The notes under the pieces: model-generated
The model's database searches: none
Told to the model about the DNA's origin: nothing
The model's input: the letters and a program-made list of their open reading frames with translations, nothing else
Program-made: the position numbers and the translations under genes
Shown: piece after piece, positions 1-4,509 of the stretch
How the letters are laid out: every line of letters starts with the position of its first letter
Numbering within the stretch: the first letter of the stretch is position 1
Virus record (IMG/VR): IMGVR_UViG_3300036770_004416
Coordinates: 1-35,875 of that record
Length of the DNA: 35,875 bases
Source of the DNA: a virus
Strand: one strand, 5' to 3'

Positions 1-2
1 GC

Positions 3-74
3 ACCTATGGCGATGCCCTGCGCCGCCGCGCAAGCATTTGGGCATCCTGCGATCCCTGTCGCCAATCCGCCTGA
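3..74 (+). CDS. C-terminal end of an upstream gene (partial, unknown)
   Basis: An open frame enters from the left edge and ends at a TGA at 72-74. Its last 23 residues read TYGDALRRRASIWASCDPCR then QSA, rich in Arg and with two Cys. The main support is position: this TGA lies inside a conserved unit (CC TGA T...TGCTA) at the same place as the TGA that ends the next gene at 346-348. That suggests both genes end in the same repeated boundary element. Frames 1 and 2 are also open here, because the DNA is GC-rich, so the frame choice rests only on this parallel. No function can be given. Confidence 0.35.
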   Translation, partial: TYGDALRRRASIWASCDPCRQSA

Positions 75-78
75 TCCG

Positions 79-87
79 TGCTAAGAT
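79..87 (+). promoter_or_regulatory. Extended -10 promoter candidate TGCTAAGAT
   Basis: TG, one base, then TAAGAT matches the extended -10 form of sigma-70 promoters. No -35 is obvious. The predicted start of transcription (about 93-95) would put the following hairpin at the 5' end of the message for the 71-aa gene. The matching element at 353-361 in the second copy supports it. Confidence 0.45.
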
Positions 88-91
88 TCTG

Positions 92-116
92 GGGAACCCG
101 CAAGGGTTCCCTTTTC
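92..116 (+). terminator. GCAA-loop hairpin with T tail, copy 1
   Basis: GGGAACCC (92-99), loop GCAA (100-103), GGGTTCCC (104-111) and then TTTTC. This is a perfect 8-bp GC-rich stem with a short U run, so it could end transcription from the gene stopping at 74. Because a promoter lies just upstream, it could also act as a 5' stem-loop on the new transcript. Confidence 0.6.
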
Positions 117-132
117 ACACCGCTGAAAGACA

Positions 133-348
133 ATGCTCACCATTGACAATTGCTTTGACGCCCAAGACTTCTGCACCTTCTGGGATGCTGCCTACGGCAT
201 GATCTGTGAGGATGACTACATCGAGCGGATCATGGGATGCGCCGATCATGGTTGGGCGCTGGATGCCCTTCTGGATCGCTTCCTAGAGGGTATGACACCA
301 ACCGCTGCCGTTATTGAGATCATCGACGGATACGATCCAACTCCCTGA
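133..348 (+). CDS. Small acidic protein of unknown function, 71 aa
   Basis: I do not recognise this protein. It is 71 residues, clearly acidic, and probably helical, with segments such as FWDAAYGMICEDDYIERIMG and ALDALLDRFLEGMTPTAAVI. There is no signal peptide or membrane segment. It has three Cys (residues 7, 13, 24) and one later in MGCADHG. The ATG at 133 follows a weak purine-rich stretch (GAAAGA, 125-130). The gene sits between two copies of the same promoter-hairpin unit, so it looks like an independently transcribed cassette. Codon use and GC content are much higher than in the structural genes downstream. A small early host-interaction protein would fit the setting, but nothing in the sequence shows this. 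Confidence 0.6.
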   Translation: MLTIDNCFDAQDFCTFWDAAYGMICEDDYIERIMGCADHGWALDALLDRFLEGMTPTAAVIEIIDGYDPTP

Positions 349-352
349 TACC

Positions 353-361
353 TGCTACAAT
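353..361 (+). promoter_or_regulatory. Extended -10 promoter candidate TGCTACAAT
   Basis: TG, one base, then TACAAT, a good extended -10. It lies exactly the same distance (4 bases) upstream of the hairpin stem as the element at 79-87. No -35 is clear. It would drive the DUF6011-like gene. Confidence 0.5.
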
Positions 362-365
362 TATG

Positions 366-390
366 GGGTGCCCGCAAGGGTGCCCTTTTC
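366..390 (+). terminator. GCAA-loop hairpin with T tail, copy 2
   Basis: GGGTGCCC (366-373), loop GCAA (374-377), GGGTGCCC (378-385) and then TTTTC. As RNA the stem closes over 8 pairs with two central G-U wobbles (U369-G382, G370-U381), where copy 1 has A-U pairs. Pairing is therefore kept despite base changes, which points to a function in RNA. Confidence 0.6.
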
Positions 391-411
391 AACCACACCT
401 AAGGTAAGCAA

Positions 412-831
412 GTGCGCCATCCCATCATCCGCCACAATGCCACCCCTGCCTATTCTTTCGCAGGCATCGTTAATGCTATTGAAGAAGCGCAGAATCGCGG
501 ACTAAAGAGAATCACAATGCGTTTCGCAGACTTTATTGTGAAACCCTCCAAGTATCAGGGCAAGATGTATGTTTTCTCTCACGATAAAGAGGTTAATCAG
601 TGGGGCACACTTTCTAACATTTATCTGGGTTGGATCACATCCAATGAGACTAACTTGAGTGAGGTTGCATTCATTCAGAAGGTGCAATCCGTTGCCGCTG
701 ATCCTTATGCTGCCGCTAAACTCTACGGGCAGAATACTGGTTCCTGTTCATGTTGCGGTCGTGAGTTGACCAACTCCCTCTCAATCGAGTTGGGAATCGG
801 TCCTATCTGTCGGGAGAAGTTCGGACTCTAA
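412..831 (+). CDS. DUF6011-like zinc-finger protein, 139 aa
   Basis: The C terminus (about residues 107-139) has the pattern G-x-C-x-C-CGRELT...S...GIGPICREKFG. This matches the short Cys motif of DUF6011 domains seen in many phage and bacterial proteins and probably binds one zinc ion. Residues 14-95 look like the region that usually precedes it, with a helix (FAGIVNAIEEAQNRGLKR) and a beta-rich stretch (MYVFSHD, SNIYLGWIT). The reading starts at GTG 412, preceded by AAGG (401-404) at a suitable distance, and just after the promoter-hairpin unit. The role of the domain is not established; nucleic-acid binding is a guess from the zinc-ribbon character. GC content is about 45%, between the segment before and the AT-rich genes after. 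Confidence 0.75.
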   Translation: MRHPIIRHNATPAYSFAGIVNAIEEAQNRGLKRITMRFADFIVKPSKYQGKMYVFSHDKEVNQWGTLSNIYLGWITSNETNLSEVAFIQKVQSVAADPYAAAKLYGQNTGSCSCCGRELTNSLSIELGIGPICREKFGL

Positions 832-845
832 GTTATACGTTCGTG

Positions 846-880
846 GGCGGCAGTTGTTTATACTCTGCCGCCTTATCTTT
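846..880 (+). terminator. Rho-independent terminator after the DUF6011-like gene
   Basis: GGCGGCAG (846-853), an 11-base loop, CTGCCGCC (865-872), then TTATCTTT. This is a perfect 8-bp GC-rich stem 14 bases past the stop codon at 831. It differs in sequence and loop from the GCAA hairpins upstream, so the repeated unit ends here. Confidence 0.7.
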
Positions 881-1006
881 GAGTGATTAGAGGACTTTAT
901 GCGTTCGTGTTTGACAGTTAAGCGATCCTTATGGGCGGATCGGGGGGATGCGATATAAAAACCGATGACTCCCCTAATCTATAACTGACCCAGATCGAGA
1001 GAGAAA

Positions 1007-1013
1007 TATAAAT
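1007..1013 (+). promoter_or_regulatory. Possible late promoter TATAAAT(C)
   Basis: Seven of eight bases match the T4-type late box TATAAATA; the last base is C. It lies 111 bases before the chosen start of the AbrB-like gene, further away than the other late boxes in the window, so it is less certain. Confidence 0.3.
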
Positions 1014-1015
1014 CT

Positions 1016-1053
1016 CAAAACAAAAAATTTTTCCCAAAAAAATTTGCTATAAT
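1016..1053 (+). promoter_or_regulatory. Extended -10 promoter TGCTATAAT with upstream A-tracts
   Basis: TGC then a perfect TATAAT (1048-1053) makes a strong extended -10. In place of a -35 there are A/T tracts at about 1017-1020, 1022-1033 and 1036-1045, spaced roughly one helical turn, as in curved or UP-element DNA. Transcription would start near 1060, which excludes the ATG at 1064 as a normal start and favours the one at 1124. Confidence 0.6.
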
Positions 1054-1123
1054 ACCTTTGTGAATGGATTTATTCTTAAAAGGTAGAATCTCATATATAA
1101 AATCGAAACTTAAATTTATAGCA

Positions 1124-1294
1124 ATGGAAAAAAATCGCGGGGAAATTTTTGAGTCCATAGAGGTCGATCCAATCAGTGGTGAGTATTACATTACAATTCC
1201 TGAGCAAATCATGAATGAACTCTCATGGTATGAGGATACAAAAATCAAGTTTACAATCGATGGGGGTGAAGTAATTTTAACTGAGGCGGATTGA
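1124..1294 (+). CDS. AbrB/SpoVT-like small DNA-binding protein candidate, 56 aa
   Basis: The core reads YYITIPEQIMNELSWYEDTK followed by IKFTIDGGEVIL. This fits the swapped-hairpin AbrB/SpoVT pattern (I-x-IP-x-x-I-x-x-EL-x-W-x-x-x-x-x-I-x-F-x-I-x-x-G-x-V-I-L). Members of this fold bind DNA as dimers and serve as transcription regulators or antitoxins. Cyanomyoviruses often carry small proteins of this look. The frame opens further upstream at ATG 1064, but the promoter at 1045-1053 would start transcription about 4 bases before that codon, and the added N terminus looks random, so I choose ATG 1124. No clear ribosome site precedes either start. No toxin partner is adjacent; the next gene is an HNH nuclease, which is more likely a mobile insertion. 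The protein may bind DNA, but its targets are unknown. Confidence 0.6.
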   Translation: MEKNRGEIFESIEVDPISGEYYITIPEQIMNELSWYEDTKIKFTIDGGEVILTEAD

Positions 1295-1323
1295 CTTCTT
1301 ATAGATAATATTGTATGATATGA

Positions 1324-1818
1324 GTGTACATTCACCTTTTTATGGATTTAATAGATAGATTTTACAAATATCTGCCAGATGATCTCAATGAAAATAATTG
1401 TTGGGAATGGAAAGGATCTTTTGACGCTTATGGTTACGGTTGCATTCACAGTAACAAAAAAACTTTAAAGGCACATAGAGTATCATATGAGATTTACTAT
1501 AAAAAATCTTTAGGGAATCTCCATTGTCTCCACAAATGTGACAATCCATCATGTGTAAATCCATTACACTTATTTTCTGGAACAAATTTAGATAATGTGA
1601 GAGATAAAATTAAAAAAGGAAGATGTTATACAGGAAATCAAAAGGGTGAAAGTAACGGAGCATCTAAATTAACAGATACTGATGTAATTAAAATTAGACA
1701 ACTGCATCAGTCCGGTAAATTTACCACCATTAAACTTGGAAAGATGTATAATGTAAATCGTTCTACAATTTCTTATATTGTAAATAATAAAACTTATAAA
1801 CACTTATTGGAGTATTGA
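1324..1818 (+). CDS. HNH endonuclease (HNH_3 type, free-standing homing nuclease)
   Basis: Residues about 20-105 form an HNH_3-type domain: CWEWKGSFDAYGYG, AHRVSYEIY, then the core CLHKCDNPSCVNPLHLFSGT and NLDNVRDKIKKGR, with metal-binding His, Asn and His and paired Cys. The C terminus (about 120-160) has a helix-turn-helix-like segment, LTDTDVIKIRQLHQSGKF followed by KLGKMYNVNRSTISYIV, as expected for target recognition. Such free-standing genes in T4-like phages cut related genomes and spread themselves. The annotated start is GTG 1324; ATG 1342 is an equally possible start (158 aa), and neither has a good ribosome site. The gene ends 3 bases before the glycosyltransferase, and the ribosome site of that gene lies inside the HNH end, so the two are probably co-translated. 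Confidence 0.85.
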   Translation: MYIHLFMDLIDRFYKYLPDDLNENNCWEWKGSFDAYGYGCIHSNKKTLKAHRVSYEIYYKKSLGNLHCLHKCDNPSCVNPLHLFSGTNLDNVRDKIKKGRCYTGNQKGESNGASKLTDTDVIKIRQLHQSGKFTTIKLGKMYNVNRSTISYIVNNKTYKHLLEY

Positions 1819-1821
1819 AAA

Positions 1822-2580
1822 ATGGCCAAGGGTTTTACCGTAAAAGCAAAGGCACCAGTTGCCTCACAGACTACACAAGAATGGGACTATAATTTAGCAA
1901 AAGAAATGGTGAGAGGAAAATCCATTGTCTTTTGTTTACCTGGAAGAGGAGTCTCATATACCTATCTAAAAAACTTTGTACAACTTTGTTTTGACATTGT
2001 ACAATCTGGAGCAAGCATCCAGATCTCGCAAGACTATTCATCAATGGTAAACTTTGCAAGATGCAAATGTTTAGGTGCGAATGTACTGCGTGGACCTGAT
2101 CAGATTCCATGGGACGGCAAACTGAATTATGATTGGCAACTTTGGATTGATTCTGACATCGTTTTCAACACTGAAAAGTTCTGGCAACTTATTCTCATGG
2201 ATAAGGACATTGCTTCTGGTTGGTACGCTACAGAAGACGGTCATACTACCTCAGTGGCACACTGGTTGGATGAAGATGATTTTAGAGGTAATGGTGGTGT
2301 AATGAATCACGAAACAGTCGATAGCATCTCAAAGCGCCTCAAACCATTTACTGTTGATTATGCAGGATTTGGTTGGCTTCTCATTAAGAATGGAGTCTTT
2401 GAGCACTCAGAGATGAAGTATCCATGGTTTGCTCCAAAAATGCAAGTCTTCGAATCTGGACAAGTTCAAGACATGTGTGGAGAAGATGTATCATTCTGCC
2501 TTGATGCAAAAGAAGCAGGATTTGAAATTTGGTGTGATCCACGTATCCGAGTCGGTCACGAAAAAACAAGAATCATTTGA
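1822..2580 (+). CDS. GT-A-fold glycosyltransferase-like protein, 252 aa
   Basis: After a short N-terminal extension the protein shows a GT-A layout. SIVFCLPGRGVSYTYLKNFV begins the first beta-alpha unit. SSMVNFARCKCLGANVL occupies the usual position of an N-R-N/D-like helix. WIDSDIVF (D110 and D112) is a DxD motif for metal and nucleotide-sugar binding, and GEDVSFCLDAKEAGFEIWCD resembles the acceptor-side ED motif of family-2-like transferases. H246 in RVGHE would be the usual late metal ligand. The enzyme would move a sugar onto an unknown acceptor, such as a virion protein, DNA or a host glycan. GGAG at 1809-1812 supports the ATG at 1822. Such genes are frequent in cyanomyoviruses; the acceptor cannot be read from the sequence. 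Confidence 0.8.
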   Translation: MAKGFTVKAKAPVASQTTQEWDYNLAKEMVRGKSIVFCLPGRGVSYTYLKNFVQLCFDIVQSGASIQISQDYSSMVNFARCKCLGANVLRGPDQIPWDGKLNYDWQLWIDSDIVFNTEKFWQLILMDKDIASGWYATEDGHTTSVAHWLDEDDFRGNGGVMNHETVDSISKRLKPFTVDYAGFGWLLIKNGVFEHSEMKYPWFAPKMQVFESGQVQDMCGEDVSFCLDAKEAGFEIWCDPRIRVGHEKTRII

Positions 2581-2584
2581 TACA

Positions 2585-2776
2585 ATGGCAGAAACTTACA
2601 ATATTCTTTGTAAAGGGCGTAGAATTTATACTTCACTCACAGAAGAAGAATATTTCAATATAATGGAAGACCTGTCGATACAATTCTATCAGACAGGTTC
2701 TCCAAGACCTGAAGATCTTGAAACTGAAATTTTAACGGAGAATCAATTATGGCAACAAAAGCAAAAGGTGGATTAA
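2585..2776 (+). CDS. Small conserved-type cyanophage protein, 63 aa
   Basis: MAETYNILCKGRRIYTSLTE continues to EEYFNIMEDLSIQFYQTGSP and then an acidic tail (EDLETEIL). The pattern (C-KG-x-x-IY, LTEEEYF-x-IM-x-DL, FY-x-TG-x-P-x-PE-x-L-x-TEI) looks like a small protein I associate with T4-like cyanophages; no role is known to me. The frame extends upstream to an ATG inside the glycosyltransferase gene (2429), but that extension is an out-of-frame shadow. The ATG at 2585, four bases after the glycosyltransferase stop, gives the sensible product. Its last 28 bases overlap the next gene, which suggests translational coupling. Confidence 0.7.
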   Translation: MAETYNILCKGRRIYTSLTEEEYFNIMEDLSIQFYQTGSPRPEDLETEILTENQLWQQKQKVD

Positions 2777-2904
2777 GTAAGAATAGTTCTTATAATCCTG
2801 GTCCACCTAAGAAGTCTCGTCAAGGAGATGGATATGGTACTAAGTACGCTGCGTCTTCTCGTAATAAAGCACGTAAGAAGTATAGAGGGCAAGGTAAGGG
2901 ATGA
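2749..2904 (+). CDS. Tiny basic Gly/Lys-rich protein, 51 aa
   Basis: Hand translation from ATG 2749 gives MATKAKGGLSKNSSYNPGPP, then KKSRQGDGYGTKYAASSRN, then KARKKYRGQGKG and a TGA at 2902-2904. It is strongly basic, rich in Gly, Ser, Lys and Arg, with almost no hydrophobic residues, so it is probably disordered and could bind nucleic acid or coat another protein. ACGGAG (2735-2740) is a good ribosome site, 8 bases before the ATG. It overlaps the gene before by 28 bases and the gene after by 4 (ATGA), a compact coupled trio. I recall similar short basic proteins in cyanomyoviruses; function unknown. Confidence 0.7.
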   Translation: MATKAKGGLSKNSSYNPGPPKKSRQGDGYGTKYAASSRNKARKKYRGQGKG

Positions 2905-3404
2905 AATCTTTGCTTTTTATTTCGGAAGATAAAGAAAAAGCATTAATTCAAGAGATGACTTATTATATTCAAGTATCGGGGATTGAAATTCATCCCTCCG
3001 ATACTTGTTTTTTAATGATTTCTCCCGATTATTCTGCGATAGTAACACAGCATCTCTCACATTCTTTGAGTATGGATCAAGAAATATTCCATATTGAAGC
3101 AGTTAATGTCCCATTTCCAGATGAAAATGTGGAAGAGTATCGAAAAGATTTTATTGAAAACTATTCGAAGTGGTTAAAACGATGGAAAAAGTTCGTTTTA
3201 ATTGAAGCGGGAGTCATTCGTGGTGGTAACTATCGTTGGATTACTGACCTGATGCATGATAATTATTATACAATTGCACTGTGTGAGAACGTTCATAGTA
3301 AATTCAAGAGTGATTTTGTCGCATTATACTATAATGATATGAAAGAAGACCTTCATTTTTGGTGGGAACGACCAAATAATCATTGGAAATTTGAGAATAA
3401 ATAA
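2901..3404 (+). CDS. Protein of unknown function, 167 aa (PRTase-like hint)
   Basis: This is a soluble alpha/beta-looking protein without signal or membrane segments. The segment WKKFVLIEAGVIRGGNYRWI has a hydrophobic strand followed by an acidic residue and a glycine-rich turn, at a place and in a style that recall the PRPP loop of phosphoribosyltransferases (hydrophobic-DD-x-x-TGGT). The second acidic residue and the TGGT are not kept, so activity is doubtful and the similarity may be chance. The C terminus is aromatic (LHFWWERPNNHWKF). It starts at the ATGA shared with the 51-aa gene and is likely made from the same message. Confidence 0.6.
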   Translation: MKSLLFISEDKEKALIQEMTYYIQVSGIEIHPSDTCFLMISPDYSAIVTQHLSHSLSMDQEIFHIEAVNVPFPDENVEEYRKDFIENYSKWLKRWKKFVLIEAGVIRGGNYRWITDLMHDNYYTIALCENVHSKFKSDFVALYYNDMKEDLHFWWERPNNHWKFENK

Positions 3405-3424
3405 ATTTTTCTACAAAAACTGAA

Positions 3425-3766
3425 TTGAAACAGTATTCGATGGGTAAACACCTTCTGTTAGAGGTGTATGATGTTGATTTTGAAGCGATTAATAATGTAG
3501 AATCGCTTCAAAATGTAATGATCAATGGCATTAAACGTGCTAAAATGTCCATTTTGAATGTTTTTTCACATTGTTTTATACCTCAAGGGTGTACAATTGT
3601 GATTGCTCTTGCAGAAAGTCATGTTTCTTGTCATACATGGCCAGAAAATGGATGTTTAGCGATCGATGTTTACACTTGTGGTGAAGGAAATCCTCGATTA
3701 ATCGCTTTAGAGATACTAAAATATCTAAATTCTGACAGTTATTCACTTCGTGAAATAGACCGTTAA
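3425..3766 (+). CDS. speD: S-adenosylmethionine decarboxylase proenzyme
   Basis: This enzyme removes CO2 from S-adenosylmethionine to give the aminopropyl donor for spermidine. It is made as a proenzyme that cuts itself at a Glu-Ser bond, turning Ser into the pyruvoyl cofactor. The motif LAESHVSCHTWPENGCLAID shows the cleavage pair E64-S65, H70, and then C85 in VYTCGEGNP. These equal the S63/H68/C83 set of the Thermotoga-type short enzymes. GKHLLLEVYD at the N terminus is also typical. At 113 aa it is near the usual length (120 to 130) for this class, with a short C terminus. The TTG at 3425 is used here; the ATG at 3440 (MGKHLLLE, 108 aa) is at least as likely. speD is a known auxiliary gene of cyanomyoviruses, presumably tuning host polyamines during infection. 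No speE lies nearby. Confidence 0.92.
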   Translation: MKQYSMGKHLLLEVYDVDFEAINNVESLQNVMINGIKRAKMSILNVFSHCFIPQGCTIVIALAESHVSCHTWPENGCLAIDVYTCGEGNPRLIALEILKYLNSDSYSLREIDR

Positions 3767-3774
3767 ATAGAAAT

Positions 3775-3828
3775 AAGGAGATAGCAACCTCCTTTATAAA
3801 AGTTCTGTTTTATTGATTAAAACAGGAG
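3775..3828 (+). promoter_or_regulatory. Leader with two AGGAG elements and an anti-Shine-Dalgarno
   Basis: AAGGAG (3775-3780) pairs with CTCCTT (3789-3794). CTGTTTTA (3805-3812) pairs perfectly with TAAAACAG (3818-3825) around a 5-base loop, reaching into the real ribosome site AGGAG (3824-3828). The same CTCCT could pair with either AGGAG, so two exclusive folds are possible. This suggests translational control of the 80-aa gene; it is seen only by eye. Confidence 0.4.
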
Positions 3829-3833
3829 CTAAA

Positions 3834-4076
3834 ATGTCTAATTTACCAGTCGATAGAGATTCAAATTACATGTATAGGATGTGGGGAACCACTCATCTTA
3901 TCACTGATTATGATAATATGCCACCAAAAAGGGTGATTCAAGAGGTTATGCACGATACTGCACCAAGGCATGACTTAAAAAAGCAAGTTGAATTGCATGA
4001 AAAAATTAGAAATGATGATGATTATGATGATTGGGAATATGGAACTGATGCAATTTATGGTTCTTCGTGGAAGTGA
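3834..4076 (+). CDS. Conserved-type cyanophage protein of unknown function, 80 aa
   Basis: MSNLPVDRDSNYMYRMWGTT leads into HLITDYDNMPPKRVIQEVMH and a charged helix (DLKKQVELHEKIRNDDDYDD), ending WEYGTDAIYG. It is hydrophilic and acidic at the C terminus with no membrane segment. An in-frame ATG lies further upstream at 3813 region, but AGGAG (3824-3828) sits 5 bases before ATG 3834, so I choose that start. It lies between speD and the late baseplate block, just before a late promoter. I associate this type with T4-like cyanophages but know no function. Confidence 0.7.
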   Translation: MSNLPVDRDSNYMYRMWGTTHLITDYDNMPPKRVIQEVMHDTAPRHDLKKQVELHEKIRNDDDYDDWEYGTDAIYGSSWK

Positions 4077-4077
4077 A

Positions 4078-4085
4078 CATAAATA
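4078..4085 (+). promoter_or_regulatory. Late promoter candidate CATAAATA
   Basis: Seven of eight bases match the T4 late box TATAAATA. Taking T4 spacing, transcription would begin near 4091, about 16 bases before the gp25 ATG. The same distance is seen at the two other boxes before gp8 and the 27492 gene. Confidence 0.6.
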
Positions 4086-4106
4086 ATCCAAGAAATTTCT
4101 TATCCA

Positions 4107-4508
4107 ATGACAGTAACACGAATATCTAGATCATTCAAAGATATTAGTCTGTCTTTTGAACCACATCCTGTAACCAAAGATTTGCCCGTGTTAATTAACG
4201 GACGGGCAATTATCCGATCTGTTCGTAATTTAGTTGAAACTATACCTACAGAAAGATTTTTTAATCCTACTATAGGATCAAATGTTAGAAGTAGTTTATT
4301 TGAATTTGTTGATTATGCAACTGCTGATGTAATTAAAGATCAAATTATTGAAGTTATTAATAATTATGAACAAAGAGTTACTAATGTAATTGTTCAAGTT
4401 GATCCAATACCAGATCTTAATGAATTTGAAATCACTATTACATTTGAAATTATCGGACAAGAAATTCCAGTACAACAATTTTCATTCATATTAGAGGCAA
4501 CAAGATAA
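4107..4508 (+). CDS. 25: Baseplate wedge subunit gp25 (GPW/gp25 family)
   Basis: gp25 is a small wedge protein that binds gp6 and gp53 in the T4 baseplate and helps link it to the sheath. The 133-residue length fits T4 (132). Typical features are a strand-rich N terminus (DISLSFEPHPVTKDLPVLIN), the helix-bearing segment RSVRNLVETIPTERFFNPTI followed by GSNVRSSLFE, and the beta-rich end (VDPIPDLNEFEITITFEI). The EIPVQQFSFIL end is characteristic. It is the first gene of a late unit with gp6 one base after, and has no clear ribosome site but a short A/T-rich leader. In T4 gene 25 lies elsewhere; placing it directly before gene 6 seems typical of this cyanophage lineage, from memory. Confidence 0.92.
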   Translation: MTVTRISRSFKDISLSFEPHPVTKDLPVLINGRAIIRSVRNLVETIPTERFFNPTIGSNVRSSLFEFVDYATADVIKDQIIEVINNYEQRVTNVIVQVDPIPDLNEFEITITFEIIGQEIPVQQFSFILEATR

Positions 4509-4509
4509 A

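Larger units (their letters stand above)
71..121 (+). repeat. Intergenic promoter-hairpin unit, copy 1
   Basis: First copy of a ~50-base unit also found at 345-399. Shared parts, in order: CTGAT containing a TGA stop, TGCTA, an AT-rich 7-mer, GGGG, an 8-bp stem with a GCAA loop, CCCTTTTCA and ACACC. The two copies differ mainly in the middle of the stem and in a 4-base gap near the 3' end. Confidence 0.7.
345..399 (+). repeat. Intergenic promoter-hairpin unit, copy 2
   Basis: Second copy of the unit at 71-121, starting inside the stop codon of the 71-aa gene and ending 12 bases before the GTG of the next gene. It keeps CTGAT, TGCTA, GGGG, CCC-GCAA-GGG, CCCTTTTCA and ACACC. Confidence 0.7.
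832..1123 (+). other. Gene-poor regulatory stretch at the composition boundary
   Basis: No convincing gene is present; the only short frame (931-984, 17 codons) lacks a ribosome site. The stretch holds a terminator hairpin (846-880), two near-identical 13-mers (TTATACGTTCGTG at 833 and TTATGCGTTCGTG at 897), a 6-bp hairpin (923-928 with 937-942), a TATAAAT late-promoter-like box (1007-1013), three A/T tracts and an extended -10 (1045-1053). GC content falls sharply between about 980 and 1020. Confidence 0.6.

Noticed and set aside
314-505. 63-codon + frame across the promoter-hairpin unit
   Set aside because: It runs through the regulatory unit and into the DUF6011-like gene in another frame; the product has no sensible composition.
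911-939. TTGACA (911-916) as a -35 box
   Set aside because: There is no -10-like hexamer at 16 to 18 bases; the following bases are GC-rich.
931-984. 17-codon ATG frame in the gene-poor stretch
   Set aside because: Too short, no ribosome site, Gly-rich chance sequence.
832-1000. Possible tRNA or small structured RNA
   Set aside because: GTTCG-like strings are present, but no cloverleaf, anticodon arm or acceptor stem can be drawn.
4090-4101. Perfect 12-base palindrome AAGAAATTTCTT before gp25
   Set aside because: Short, A/T-only core in A/T-rich DNA; no second copy was noticed near the other late promoters.
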